Positions 48,901 through 61,786 of a stretch of DNA of 64,000 bases are shown piece after piece. Numbering within the stretch: position 1 is the first letter of the stretch; every line of letters starts with the position of its first letter. The position numbers and the translations under genes are program-made. The notes under the pieces are model-generated. The model saw only the letters and a program-made list of their open reading frames with translations. It was not told the origin of the DNA and ran no database searches. Source of the DNA: Neoarius graeffei (Eukaryota; Chordata; Actinopteri; Siluriformes; Ariidae); NCBI RefSeq assembly GCF_027579695.1, contig NC_083569.1:73625649-73689648 (forward strand), given 5' to 3'.

Positions 48901-49439
48901 ATGAACTTCAATGGGAAAAAAATTAATTATTCCTTTAAACAAGGGCTTCATGTTCTATTTGACAAGGTGCAGGGCACTCAAAACCTTGTGCAATGACCTT
49001 GTACAATACTGCCCTAAACCTGAGGTTGTTCGAAAATGCTGCTTACCCTATACAATGCAGCTGTCTGGCACAACATACAACCCCGATTCCAAAAAAGTTG
49101 GGACAAAGTACAAATTGTAAATAAAAACGGAATGCAATAATTTACAAATCTCAAAAACTGATATTGTATTCACAATAGAACATAGACAACATATCAAATG
49201 TCGAAAGTGAGACATTTTGAAATTTCATGCCAAATATTGGCTCATTTGAAATTTCATGACAGCAAAACATCTCAAAAAAGTTGGGACAGGGGCAATAAGA
49301 GGCTGGAAAAGTTAAAGGTACAAAAAAGGAACAGCTGGAGGACCAAATTGCAACTCATTAGGTCAATTGGCAATAGGTCATTAACATGACTGGGTATAAA
49401 AAGAGCATCTTGGAGTGGCAGCGGCTCTCAGAAGTAAAG

Positions 49440-50805
49440 ATGGGAAGAGGCTCACCAATCCCCCTAATTCTGCGCTAACAAATAGTGGAGCAATATCAGA
49501 AAGGAGTTCATCTCATCTCATCTCATTATCTCTAGCCGTTTATCCTGTTCCACAGGGTCGCAGGCAAGCTGGAGCCTATCCCAGCTGACTATGGGCAAAA
49601 GGCGGGGTACACCCTGGACAAGTCGCCAGGTCATCACAGGGCTGACATATAGACACAGACAACCATTCACACTCACATTCACACCTACGGTCAATTTAGA
49701 GTCACCAGTTAACCTAACCTGCATGTCTTTGGACTGTGGGGGAAACCGGAGCACCCAGAGGAAACCCACGCGGACACGGGGAGAACATCCAAACTCCGCA
49801 CAGAAAGGCCCTCACCGGCCGCTGGGCTCGAACCCGGACCTTCTTGCTGTGAGGCGACAGCGCTAACCACTACACCACCGTGCCACCCCCTCTAGAGTGC
49901 ATATCATCATCAAAAGATTCAGAGAATCTGGAAGAATCTCTGTGTGTAAGGGTCAAGGCCGGAAAACCATACTGGGTGCCCGTGATCTTCGGGCCCTTAG
50001 ACGGCACTGCATCACATACAGGCATGCTTCTGTATTGAAAATCACAAAATGGGCTCAGGAATATTTCCAGAGAACATTATCTGTGAGCACAATTCACCGT
50101 GCCATCCGCCGTTGCCAGCTAAAACTCCATAGTTCAAAGAAGAAGCCGTATCTAAACATGATCCAGAAGCACAGACGTCTTCTCTGGGCCAAGGCTCATT
50201 TAAAATGGACTGTGGCAAAGTGGAAAACTGTTCTGTGATCAGACGAATCAAAATTTGAAGTTCTTTATGGAAATCAGGGATGCCATGTCATTCGGACTAA
50301 AGAGGAGAAGGACGACCCAAGTTGTTATCAGCGCTCAGTTCAGAAGCCTGCATCTCTGATGGTATGGGGTTGCATTAGTGTGTGTGGCATGGGCAGCTTA
50401 CACATCTGGAAAGACACCATCAATGCTGAAAGGTATATCCAGGTTCTAGAGCAACATATGCTCCTATCCAGACGACGTCTCTTTCAGAGAAGACCTTGCA
50501 TTTTCCAACATGACAATGCCAAACCACATACTGCATCAATTACAGCATCATGGCTATGTAGAAGAAGGGTCTGGGTACTGAACTGGCCAGCCTGCAGTCC
50601 AGATCTTTCACCCATAGAAAACATTTGGCGCATCATAAAACGGAAGATACGACAAAAAAGACCTAAGACAGTTGAGCAACTAGAATCCTACATTAGACAA
50701 GAATGGGTTAACATTCCTATCCCTAAACTTGAGCAACTTGTCTCCTCAGTCCCCAGACGTTTACAGACTGTTGTAAAGAGAAAAGGGGATGTCTCACAGT
50801 GGTAA
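49440..50805 (+). pseudogene. Tc1 transposase, interrupted
   Basis: The frame starts [10 protein letters not shown] at 49440, is broken by the SINE at 49510, resumes at [13 protein letters not shown] (49897) and ends KGDVSQW at 50805. A TGA replaces the Trp of the first catalytic motif (WSDESKF) near 50238. The second motif keeps its Asp ([10 protein letters not shown]), unlike copy a, and the third is [11 protein letters not shown]. Confidence 0.9.
49510..49890 (-). mobile_element. tRNA-derived SINE inside a Tc1 element
   Basis: A full-length reverse copy. No target duplication is seen. Instead, the flanking Tc1 sequence lacks about 45 bp present in the sister copy, so insertion was accompanied or followed by a deletion. 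Confidence 0.93.
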
Positions 50806-51068
50806 ACATGGCCTTGTCCCAACTTTTTTGAGATGTGTTGTTGTCATGAAATTTAAAATCACCTAATTTTTCTCTTTAAATGATACATTTTCTCCGTTTA
50901 AACATTTGATATGTCATCTATGTTCTATTCTGAATAAAATATGGAATTTTGAAACTTCCACATCATTGCATTCCGTTTTTATTTACAATTTGTACTTTGT
51001 CCCAACTTTTTTGGAATCGGGGTTGTAAAATGAAAGCAGTCCCATATATGTATGTACATACGTACGTA

Positions 51069-52336
51069 CAGTGGATATAGTGTACACACCCCATTAAAAT
51101 GAGAGAAATGTAAAAAAAAAAATTAGACCAAGATAAATAATTTCAAAACTTTTCCTACCTTCAATGTTACCTACAACCTGTACAATTCAATTGAAAAACA
51201 AATCTGTTGGGGGGGGGGCAACATAAAAAATACAAAAAAAGTACAGTAAGCTGGTTGCATAAGTGTGCACATCCTTAAACTAATACTTTGTTGAAGCACC
51301 TTTTGATTTAATTACAGCATTCAGTCTTTTTGGGTCAGAGTGTGTCAGCCTGCCCCATCTAGACTTGGCAATATTTGCTCACTCTTCCTTGCAAAAGCGC
51401 TCCAAATCTGTCAGATTGCGAGGGCATCTCTTGTGCACAGCCCTCTTCAGGTCACCCCACAGATTTTCAGTTGAATTTAGGTCTGGGCTTTGGCTGGGGT
51501 ATTCCAAAACTTTTTTTAAATTTTCTTCTGGTGAAGCCATTCTTTTGTTGATTTTGATGTATGCTTGGGGTCACTGTCATGCTGAAAGATGAAATTCATC
51601 TTCAGCTTTCTAGCAGACATCTGAAGGTCTTGGGCCAAAATTGACTGGTATTCAGAACTGTTCATAATTCCCTCCAGCTTGACTAAAGCCCCTGTTCCAG
51701 CTGAAGAAAAACAACCCCAAAACATGATGCTGCCACCACCATGCTTCACTATGGGTATGATGTTCTTTTGGTGATGTGCAGTGTTTTTGCGCCAAACATA
51801 CCTTTTGGAATTGTAGGCAAAAAGTTCAATCTTGGTTTCATCAGACCATAACACGTTTTCCCCACATGCTTTTGGGAGAGTTGCTGTATTTATTTATTTA
51901 TTTAATTTTTTTTGCAAAATTTAGCCAGGCCTGGATGATCTTTGTAAAAAAAGGCTTCCATCTTGCTACCTTACCCCATAGTCCAGACATATGGAGAATA
52001 CAGGAGATTGTTGTCACATTTAGTACACAACCAGTACTTGCCAGAAATTCCTGCAGCTCCTTCAGTGTTGCTGTAGGCCTCTTGGCAGCCTCCCTAACCA
52101 GATTTCGTCTAGTCTTCATCAATTTTGGAGGGATGTACAGTTCTCGGTAATGTCACTGTTGTCCTATATTTTCTCCACTTCTTGATGACTGTCTTCACTG
52201 TGCTCCATGGTATATCTAATGCCATGGAAAAAATTTTTGTACCCTTCTCCTCACTGATACCTTTCAACAGTGAGATCCCTTTAATGCTTTGTAAGCTTTC
52301 TGCGAACCATGGCTTTTGCTGGGGGATGCAACTAAG
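51069..52336 (-). mobile_element. Tc1-like element, family 4, truncated at right
   Basis: The left end 'cagtggatatagtgtacaca' follows TA. The minus strand has [28 protein letters not shown] and [18 protein letters not shown] (51516-51854), and a helix-turn-helix part in 51898-52122. Frame breaks separate them. The right end is replaced by family-1 copy b, which begins at 52339. Confidence 0.88.
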
Positions 52337-52338
52337 TA

Positions 52339-53533
52339 CAGTGGTGCTTGAAAGTTTGTGAACCTTTTAGAATTTTCTATATTTCTGCAAAAATATGGCC
52401 AAAAACATCATCAGATTTTCACACAAGTCCTAAAAGTAGACAAAGTGAACCCAGTTAAACAAATGAGACAAAAATATTATACTTGGTCATTTATTTATTG
52501 AGGAAAATGATCCAATATTACATATCTGTGAGTGGCAAAAGTATGTGAACCTCTAGGATTAGCAGTTAATTTGAAGGTGAAATTAGAGTCAGGCATTTTC
52601 AATCAATGGGATGACAGTCAGGTGTGAGTGGGCACCCTGTTTTATTTAAAGAACAGGGATCTATCAAAGTCTGATCTTCACAACACATGTTTGTGAAAGT
52701 GTATCATGGCACAAGCAAAGGAGATTTCTGAGGACCTCAGAAAAAGCATTGTTGATGCTCATCAGGCTGGAACAGATTACAAAACCATCTCTAAAGAGTT
52801 TGGACTCCACCAATCCACAGTCAGACAGATTGTGTACAAATGGAGGAAATTCAAGACCATTGTTACCCTTCCCAGGAGTGGTCGACCAACAAAGATCACT
52901 CCAAGAGCAAGGCATGTAATAGTTGACGAGGTCACAAAGGACCCCAGGGTAATTTCTAAGCAACTGAAGGCCTCTCTCACATTGGCTAATGTTAATGTTC
53001 ATGAGTCCACCATCAGGAGAACACTGAACAACAATAGTGTGCATGGCAGGGTTGCAAGGAGAAAGCCACTGCTTTCCAAAAAGAACATTGCTGCTCGTCT
53101 TCAGTTTGCTAAAGATCATGTGGACAAGCCAGAAGGCTATTGGAAAAATGTTTTGTGGACAGATGAGACCAAAATAGAACTTTTTGGTTTAAATGAGAAG
53201 CATTATGTTTGGAGAAAGGAAAACACTGCATTCCAGCATAAGAACCTTATCCCATCTGTGAAACATGGTGGTGGTAGTATCATGGTTTGGGCCTGTTTTG
53301 CTGCATCTGGGCCAGGATGGCTTGCTATCATTGATGAAACAATGAATTCTGAATTATACCAGCGAATTCTAAAGGAAAATGTCAGGACACCTGTCCATGA
53401 ACTGAATCTCAAGAGAAGGTGGGTCATGCAGCAAGACAACGACCCTAAGCACACAAGTCGTTCTACCAAAGAATGGTTAAAGAAGAATAAAGTTAATGTT
53501 TTGGAATGGCCAAGTCAAAGTCCTGACCTTAAT
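52339..53533 (+). mobile_element. Tc1-like element, family 1 copy b, 5' part
   Basis: It starts with 'cagtggtgcttgaaagtttg' after TA at 52337-52338 and is interrupted at 53534 by a hAT element. Only about 16 bp of matching Tc1 sequence (ccttaatccaatcaaa) follow the hAT at 58570, after which the sequence is unrelated. The rest of the Tc1 is therefore missing. Confidence 0.92.
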
Positions 53534-53662
53534 CAAGGCTTTCAAGCCTCACGCATTGAGAGTGAGACACACGCATTTCAACGAGTTCACATGCTCACTC
53601 TGAACTTCTCCAATAATCGCACAGAAATTCCTTCAAGCTATCTACAAACGTCACAGCCGTAG
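52706..53662 (+). pseudogene. Tc1 transposase cut by a hAT insertion
   Basis: An open frame from MAQAKEISEDLRKSIVDAHQ through the DNA-binding half (QSTVRQIVYKWRKF, PTKITPRARHV) and the first two catalytic motifs ([20 protein letters not shown]) up to SPDLNQ. It then reads into the hAT terminal sequence and stops at 53660-53662. The third catalytic residue is lost. Up to the insertion it is the least damaged family-1 frame in the window. Confidence 0.93.
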
Positions 53663-54277
53663 GTCACAGTGCTCCTGGGGCGAGTTCAACCGCTGCAACG
53701 GTTTGCTACGTTTTTCTAATTGTTCCTTATTGATTGGCCGAAACGTGCACCGTTCTGCAACTGTGTTGAAACGTTTCATGTGTCTTGAACCTGCATCAGC
53801 CAATCAGAAAATAGATTGTTCTGTTGTCGGGGAGACGTGAGTTTCAGCTACAAGCACGCGCTGCACCTACAAAATTGTGAGTGAACTAGAGAGCGACCTG
53901 GAGCGCACGAGAGAACTGAAAGAACTGGAGAACTGTCGGGACTCAGGAGGACCATCAGGCAATAACTTAATTTATATCAATATTTACCTAGTTACTTTGT
54001 AGTTTTACTCTATAGACCAATATTTCTGGTCTACACCTTGTTCAGTATCGAAAACCTGTCCATTTCAAGCTATCGTAGATAACTGTCTAACTAGCAAGCT
54101 AGATGTAAACCAACTAAAATAGCATACTGTGCTGACGACGATTTAAATGTTCGTTTAGTCAAAGACTGTTTTTCTGGGGATTATAGAATGAATAACTTTG
54201 GTTAAGTCGCCTAGGAGCTGTCATGAACAGAGAGGCGTTTTTCATTTTTTTAATCGTTTGTGTCATTTATTTTAGCA

Positions 54278-57200
54278 TGTCAGGGAAGAAACAGAAGAGC
54301 CTCCTTTCCTTCTGGGAAGCCAAGGCTCAGAAAACAAAGGCAGGGAGGTCAGTTGATGTGCCAGAGACTGAGAGGGAGACTGTGACATCAGGTGAGATAG
54401 TGAATGTGCAGGAAGTGACAGAAGAGGAGACGGGGAGGTGGACAAAGAGACAGTGGAAGATGAAGAAAGAATGGAGGTGAATGCAGAAGGTGGAGTGCCA
54501 GAAGAGGACAGGGTGACTGAGGAAGACAGTGCAGAGGTCAGGGTAGTGGTGAAAAAAAAGGCCTTAACTGGAGCTGCCACCTACCGATCCACATTCAAAT
54601 GTGAATGGACTGCAAAATGGCCATTTATAACTGTAGGCACCACCAACTCCTACTGCTGGTGCTCAGTATGTAGGCAGGAAAATTCCTGTGGCCATCAAGG
54701 TGTCGCAGATGTGCAGCGACACATTAAGAGTAAAGCACACCAGTCTAAAGAGCAGGCACTTCAGTCCACAAGTAGGATTGGACAGTTTTATCCCCCAGTG
54801 ACTGTTGGTGGCATGACTGCACAAGAATCCAAGGTATTGTCCTGGTCAAAAGGACTACATGAAGCTCAGATTCTTGCATGAAATCTTGTTTTTCATCATT
54901 TCCGAATATATAAAAAAATGACCATATATTTTAAATAATTATGAACAATTACCCGGTAGCTGATTGAGTTGTGTCTGTGTTTACCATAAATTACCTCTAC
55001 AAATAAATTTGTCTTGAATGTCCTTTCTGCTGATAACATGGTTATCATGGTTTTTCTGTTTAAGACAAGGAGAGCTGAGGTGAAAGTGGCTGTGGCCATG
55101 GTGCAGCACAATATGCCATTTGCCACGGCAGAACATTTTAGTCCTTTGTTAAGGAATTGCTTTAGCGACTCCCCCACAGCACAGCAATATAAGTGTGCCA
55201 GCACAAAAACAACTTGCATAATAAATGAAGCTGTGGCACCGCATTTCAGAGAGGAGCTGGTCACCAAAATGAAGACCAGTCCCTTTACTCTCATAACAGA
55301 CGGCTCAAATGATACAGGTGTTGTACTGACAACCAATTAAGACATCCTCATTTTCCAGTACACATTTTTTACACATATCAGTGGTTTAGGCTATGTGTGT
55401 AATGTTTCTAATGTGATGCTTAAACCTTTACCTTGCAGGACGTGAGAAAATGAACCCCCTCACTGTCAGGGTGTTTGATGGCAAGGTTGTTCACCGATTT
55501 CTGGACATGTGCACAACAAGCGGGCAACACTGTGGCACTGCCGAAGCCATTTTCCAGAAGATCAATGATGTCCTCGAAAAACACAACATACTTTGGAGTA
55601 ACTGTGTTGCTTTGTCTATTGACAATGCCCCAGTCAATACAGGGGCAAGAAACTCGATTGCCTCTAGGATACTGGCAGAGAATTCCAGCGTGTACATCCA
55701 TGGGTGCCCATGCCATATTCTGCATAACACAGCAAAACATGCTGGGCAGGGTTTTTTGGAAGTAAGTTTGTACTCTTTCAGTAACCTTTAGATAGCTTGT
55801 TGTGCTGTGGTGTAATGAATTTGTGACCAAATTGTAACATAAGCTAATTTGTAGGTGACTGGATTTGACCCCGAAGATCTGGCAGTAGATGTTGGGCACT
55901 GGTTCAGAGGCAGTACGAACCGTAAAGGTTACCTAACAGGTTTGTGATTTTCAGCAGTACTATAGTGTGTGAATGCAATGCAAAAACTTTCATGACACTG
56001 AAATGTAATATTCACATTGCAGAATTCTGTGACTTGCACGAGTCGGAGTATATGGAGATACTTTCACATATCTCCATCCGTTGGCTGAGCCTGGAACACT
56101 GCTTGAATCGGATTCTGCAGCAATACAAGCCACTCTCCAGCTATTTCAAGTCAGCAAGTAAGTTGCATATTTTACTAACATGAATTTGAGGTTCTTTAAG
56201 AGATTGCCATGTGAATGAATACTATGTATAATTGTGTTTTCTTTCCTTTTCAGATGAGAAACAACCACGCTTCACATGGCTTGCGGATGCATTATCCAAC
56301 CCAATAACAGAAGTCTACCTGCTTTTCTATCAGGCAACGTTGCCAGCCTTCTCCTCCCTTAATCTCCTCCTTCAGAAAGAGAAATCATCTGTCTTCCTTC
56401 TCTATGAAGAGGTAAAATATATGAGGGTTCAGCTCTGTTTATGCCATTGGTTTTTCATCTGCTGTCACTAACATCTTCAGTGAATTTTTCCTTCATAACT
56501 ACTAACCCTACTCATCTTCACTAGCCTTGTTATGCTTGTGTACTCGCTTGGGATAAAACCGTCTCTTCAATGTAATGTAATGAATTGCAACTTTGTAGAT
56601 GACCAAGTTCATTCACAAGTTGTGCGGAAGATTCCTGCAAGTTCAGGCACTGCAGAGCAGAGCGGTGGAGGACATCAATTACACAGATCCATCCAACCAA
56701 CTGTCTGGTAATGCTCCCCAAGTTTCTCCCTATATGCAAATACATAAACTCTCTGTTTACTGACCACAAATGACTTATTCAGTTTTGACAGTGAGGATGT
56801 CACCAATGTGAAAGCAGAGATACTTTATGATACTTTCTGTGAAGATTCTGTTAAAACTGTGGGAGGTGTTTGCCTTTGTGGTTTAAGTGTCTGATGTTTA
56901 CTGTACATGTTTGCAGTCTATGTACAGTACTTAGTAGTTTTATTGAACAGTATATTTATATGTGCACTTTATGGAGCAGCTTTAAATGTTTTTATACTCT
57001 GTATAATGTCAATAAAGGCTTTCTATTCTATCCTATTCTATTCTACCCTATTCTATTCATAACTCTAATAGGACAAAAGCTGAATGTGGGTTTTACAACC
57101 AGGGCAACCCTCAACCGGCCCCTAGAGGCTGGAGATGTCACTCCACAGCAGGTGGAGAGATTCCACCAGGCTGTCTTGCCATTTTTGACAGGGGCAGTTG

Positions 57201-58302
57201 AATATGCCATGGCAAAACTGCCCCTTAAAGAGAGTCTCCTGAAACACGCCAGGTTTGTGGATGTGCAGCAGAGGGCAAACTCATCTCATCTCCTTATCTT
57301 TAGCCGCTTTATCCTTCTACAGGGTCGCAGGCAAGCTGGAGCCTATCCCAACTGACTATGGGCGAAAGGCGGGGCACACCCTGGACGAGTCGCCAGGTCA
57401 TCACAGGGCTGACACATAGACACAGACAACCATTCACACCCACATTCACACCTACGGTCAATTTAGAGTCACCAGTTAACCTAACCTGCATGTCTTTGGA
57501 CTGTGGGGGAAACCGGAGCACCCGGAGGAAACCCACGCGGACACGGGGAGAACATGCAAACTCCACACAGAAAGGCCCTCGCCGGCCACGGGGCTCGAAC
57601 CCGGACCTTCTTGCTGTGAGGCGACAGCGCTAACCACTACACCACCGTGCCGCCTAGAGGGCAAACTGTGAAGTAAATAATGCTGCATACTTTGTGGATC
57701 GGTAAGGGTTTAACATTTCAAATCTATTGCAAAGTTTGATCACATTTGCTGAAAAACTAGCCCTTTGTTTCTCCTGGTTAAGTATACATTGTATTCTTTA
57801 GGTTCACCAAACTGCTTCTATATCATGAACCCCAAGACCAACTTGCAGAGGAGTTTCAGGACTACCACTTAATGGAGGTCCCAATGCCCAAACACCAGAC
57901 GGAATTTGACGGTGAGGCTTTCTGGGAAGGCATGAGTTCACTTAAGAATAGGGTAATAAATATCCAGCACACACACATTGACATGAGCAATTTAATAAGT
58001 GTAAAATATGTAGGGGTGTAATTAGGCTTCCTTGTTCCCCCCCCCAAAGGTGACTGGAATGAGCAGATTTCCCAGGCTGTCTGCAATTGCCAAATGCAGA
58101 TGCTGAGAGGGTTTTTTCCATGGTGGGCTTGAACAAGACCAAAACAAGAAACGCCTTGGCCCTGGACGGAACCCTCTCAGCAATCATGACAGAGAAAATG
58201 GCTGGCATTGAGCCTCATTGCTTTAAATGGGAGCCCCCAGTGTCAGTAATTAAGGCATCTAAATCTGCCACAAACACTTATAACACACAGCATCACTCAT
58301 AA
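54278..58302 (+). pseudogene. hAT transposase gene, split and damaged
   Basis: Starts MSGKKQKSLLSFWEAKAQKT. A one-base frame change lies near 54432, then a BED-like zinc finger follows (WCSVCRQENSCG, VQRHIKSKAH; about 54570-54740). The catalytic exons are at about 55064-55320 (LITDGSNDTG, first Asp) and 55440-55765 (LSIDNAPVNTGARNS, then HGCPCHILHN). Further pieces lie at 55855-55940, 56022-56160, 56254-56412, 56598-56707, 57073-57285 and 57800-57950. The C-terminal dimerisation motif is at about 58087-58302 (LPNADAERVFSMVGLNKTKTRNAL), preceded by a frame break. Candidate GT-AG introns separate the exons. The SINE splits the exon ending FVDVQQRAN. The family cuts and pastes DNA with 8-bp duplications. 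Confidence 0.88.
57282..57655 (-). mobile_element. tRNA-derived SINE inside the hAT transposase gene
   Basis: A full-length reverse copy with a 12-bp duplication AGAGGGCAAACT at 57270-57281 and 57656-57667. It is the youngest layer of a three-element nest (SINE in hAT in Tc1). Confidence 0.96.
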
Positions 58303-58585
58303 ACACACACACACACACACACACACTATCCACCATTGTTCAGTAGGGCCCTTTGGGGCTATATTTGTGTTTTTTGCCTTTATTTAATTTGAAATGCAAA
58401 TGTTTATACCCAATAAAGAACAAAACATATTTTACTGTATTATTATTTGTTATAGAATAAACAAACAGTGTAATTGATCTAATCGAATTTGTTTTTGTTT
58501 TTTAAGTAGCTGGGTTGATGGGACACTAGGAGGGACCCCCCCACCCCACCTCAAAACTTGAGAGCCCTGCCTTAATCCAATCAAA

Positions 58586-59008
58586 TTGAGAGAATTTTGA
58601 TGGTGTTTGGTGTGAATGTGGGGTTAATAAGAAGCAGCGGTTTGACCTTCACCGTTTTTGCTGCGTCAGGCATTAGTTTTTATTTTTTGTGCACTTGAAA
58701 TAGTTTTTTTTAAATAAACACATCCCTTTTGGGGCTTGGATTAGAGTTAAATGCGCTGAAATGCGTTGCAGATGTGTTCACTTGTCATGATTAAAGTTTA
58801 ATGACTATTTATTTATTTTAAAATGAAGGGTGTATAAATGTAAAACGTGGACGGACACACACACACTGAAGGAGAGAGAGAGAGAGAGAGAGAGAGAGAC
58901 CCACAGGCTAAGTAAGGAATGCGGCTTTTAAGTGTGCGCGCGCACATCCTCCTCACATGTAAAATGGCTGCTTCACTCCGACCTGCAATACCACAACTGG
59001 CCACCAAG
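58586..59008. other. No gene recognised
   Basis: Unassigned sequence with a (GA)n microsatellite at about 58869-58900. An (AC)n tract lies just upstream within the hAT, at about 58302-58325. Confidence 0.6.
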
Positions 59009-59020
59009 AGGCAACTTATT

Positions 59021-59400
59021 CATCTCATCTCATCTCATTATCTCTAGCCGCTTTATCCTTCTACAGGGTCGCAGGCAAGCTGGAGCCTATCCCAGCTGAC
59101 TACGGGCGAAAGGCGGGGTACACCCTGGACAAGTCGCCAGGTCATCACAGGGCTCACACATAGACACAGACAACCATTCACACTCACATTCACACCTACG
59201 GTCAATTTAGAGTCACCAGTTAACCTAACCTGCATGTCTTTGGACTGTGGGGGAAACCGGAGCACCCGGAGGAAACCCACGCGGACACGGGGAGAACATG
59301 CAAACTCCGCACAGAAAGGCCCTCGCCGGCCCCGGGGCTCGAACCCAGACCTTCTTGCTGTGAGGCGACAGCGCTAACCACTACACCACCATGCCGCCCC
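59021..59400 (-). mobile_element. tRNA-derived SINE
   Basis: A full-length reverse copy with the 12-bp duplication AGGCAACTTATT at 59009-59020 and 59401-59412. Confidence 0.96.
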
Positions 59401-59412
59401 AGGCAACTTATT

Positions 59413-60727
59413 ATTTATCATTTTAATCTGAGACATTTTGATCTTGTATTAAATGTGTATTGTTTAATACAGCTTTATCCATTTTAAAACATGTTTAAAT
59501 ACATTTTGTTCGTTTATTTAGAAAAGGCTGTAAGATGTTTTGTAGTCCAGATGAGATTGTATCCTTCTGATTGGTCGGTTTGTGAACTCATTCTCATTTC
59601 CTCCTCCTCTTTGTGTGCACAGACTTTTAAAGCTGTTAATTTGTGTGTTTCTGTTGCCTCTGCTTTGTTGTCGTTGAGGTTTGGGGTTGTTTACATGCTA
59701 ATGATGCGGTTTCTATATTTAATTAACTGTTTATGACTAAAGCATATCTTCCGTCCTCGTGTGTTGTGTAGTGAAGGATGTCCCTCCTGGTCATTCCTTC
59801 GCTTAAGTGTCGCTTTTTGGCTAAGATCAAGTGTAATATCTGTTCTTATCAGTTTAATATCTGATACGTTTTCTATCCGGGAGCCATATATTAAATTGAT
59901 TTTTGGAATAGGGAAATGGAATAAAAGCTTGCTTCGTCTACTTCATGCATTGACTCAGTATTGCAGTACTTCTTGGAACAGTGCATCTCTTTTATATCGT
60001 GAAAAAAAAGAAAAGCTCAGTGTTTAAGTAGTCTGTGATTAGAATATATGTAATTATTACTTAATACTGGGTGTTGCTCATTTTTTTGAATGTTAAATAA
60101 CATGTTGAATTGGTAGTTTTCTTTTGTTTAAATGTACTGCATGTAGTGATCAAGTAAAATTGCCACCATAGTTTACACGAGTGGTGGGTTTTTATGTCAT
60201 TGTTTCATGTGTTGGTGAGAAAATCAAGTGAAGGATCAGGGTCTCTATTCTGTGGAGAAATGCTTTCCTTCTCTTGAATTAACTGTTACTTTTTTTTTAT
60301 TTTAGCTTTGTGTTGTTTTTTTTAAACAACACCTGTTATTGAAAGTACAAAACCAACATAGCAAAATTGTTATCCTATTAAATGTAGGAAAGAACAGAGA
60401 AATTATGAAAGTGAACAATCTGATAAAAATCTAGTATAAACAACTTTATAATACAAAATTGAAAATAAATTATGCATGAAATCTTGTAGTCAGAGATGTC
60501 CATGGACAGAGAGGGGAATAAAAGGAAAACAAAGCAAGAAAACTAACAAACATGCATACAAGGGGGAAATTATTTTATCTTGTCAGTTATCTAATTAGTG
60601 GGAAATAGTGGGGAAAATGTTTTAAAATATCAGTCTTTCTGCTTTTGCACCTTTTGCAAATTTTAAGGATCTTAAATATAAATTTGTTAAAGAAAATAAA
60701 CATGAAATCATGTGTGTGTGAGATGTA
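59413..60727. other. No gene recognised; contains a dispersed-repeat copy
   Basis: 59920-60290 matches the repeat at 41850-42725. The rest is AT-rich. The frames at 59491-60027 have no recognisable domain. Confidence 0.55.
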
Positions 60728-61454
60728 CAGTGGTGCTTGAAAGTTCGTGAACCCTTAAGAATGTTCTATATTTCTGCATAAATATGACCTAAAACATCAT
60801 ATTTTCACAGAAGTCCTAAAAGTAGATAAAGAGAACCCAGTTTTGTGAGTGGCAAAAGTATGTGAACCTTTGCTTTCAGTATCTGGTGTGACCCCCTTGT
60901 GCAGCAATAACTGCAACTAAACATTTCCGGTACCTGTTTATCAGTTCTGCACACCGGCTTGGAGGAATTTTAGCCCATTCCTCCATACAGAACAGCTTCA
61001 ACTCTGGGATGTTGGTGGATTTCCTCACACGAACTGCTCGCTTCAGGTCCTTCCACAACATTTCGATTGGATTAAGGTCAGGACTTTGACTTGGCCATTC
61101 CAAAACATTAACTTTATTCTTCTTTAACCATTCTTTGGTAGAACGACTTGTGTGCTTAGGGTTGTTGTCTTGCTGCATGACCCACCTTCTCTTGAGATTC
61201 AGTTCTTGGGCAGATGTCCTGACATTTTCCTTTAGAATTCACTGGTATAATTCAGGATTCATTGTTCCATCAATGATTGCAAACCATCCTGGCCCAGATG
61301 CAGCAAAACAGGCCCAAACCATGATACTACCACCACCATGTTTCACAGATAGGATAAGGTTCTTATACTGGAATGCAGTATATCTGTGAAGATACTCAGT
61401 CGTCCAGGTACATAGTAATCTGTGGTTGGTAGAAGAGAGCAACTGGACTTGCTT

Positions 61455-61519
61455 GAACAGTCTTGAAGACGTTTCGCCTCTCGTCCGAAAGGCATCATCA
61501 GTTCTGTCTGTCTCTGTTC
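61455..61519 (-). ncRNA. Hammerhead ribozyme-like motif, copy 1
   Basis: The same 65-nt sequence and fold as the copy at 61997-62061, on the minus strand. Confidence 0.65.
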
Positions 61520-61721
61520 AGTGATGGTCGTTCCAGACTGACAAAATTGAACGATCCTCTCTGGCTAAGATGTCTGCCAGTTTTCTGGAAGTCCTCTCAT
61601 ACTCCCGCACTAGTCGAAGGGAACTCATCCCAAAGTGTGTAGAAACATATCTGTGAAGATACTCAGTCGTCCAGGTACATAGTAATCTGTGGTTGGTAGA
61701 AGAGAGCAACTGGACTTGCTT

Positions 61722-61786
61722 GAACAGTCTTGAAGACGTTTCGCCTCTCGTCCGAAAGGCATCATCAGTTCTGTCTGTCTCTGTTC
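61722..61786 (-). ncRNA. Hammerhead ribozyme-like motif, copy 2
   Basis: The same fold, on the minus strand, 267 bp from copy 1. Confidence 0.65.

Larger units (their letters stand above)
49078..51025 (+). mobile_element. Tc1-like element, family 2 copy b, with SINE inside
   Basis: The ends caaccccgattccaaaaaag and complement lie between TA dinucleotides. A reverse-oriented SINE occupies 49510-49890. Compared with copy a, about 45 bp of target around the SINE junction is missing. Confidence 0.94.
53535..58569 (+). mobile_element. hAT element of about 5 kb with transposase exons
   Basis: The ends AAGGCTTTCAAG and CTTGAGAGCCCTG are imperfect inverted repeats. CCTTAATC at 53527-53534 and 58570-58577 is an 8-bp target duplication within the interrupted Tc1 copy. 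Inside are transposase exons on + and a SINE at 57282-57655. Removing the SINE leaves about 4.65 kb, a normal size for an autonomous hAT. The gene is damaged at several places. Confidence 0.92.

Noticed and set aside
54272-54580. Serine-rich antisense frame
   Set aside because: It is a shadow of the acidic N-terminal part of the hAT transposase gene.
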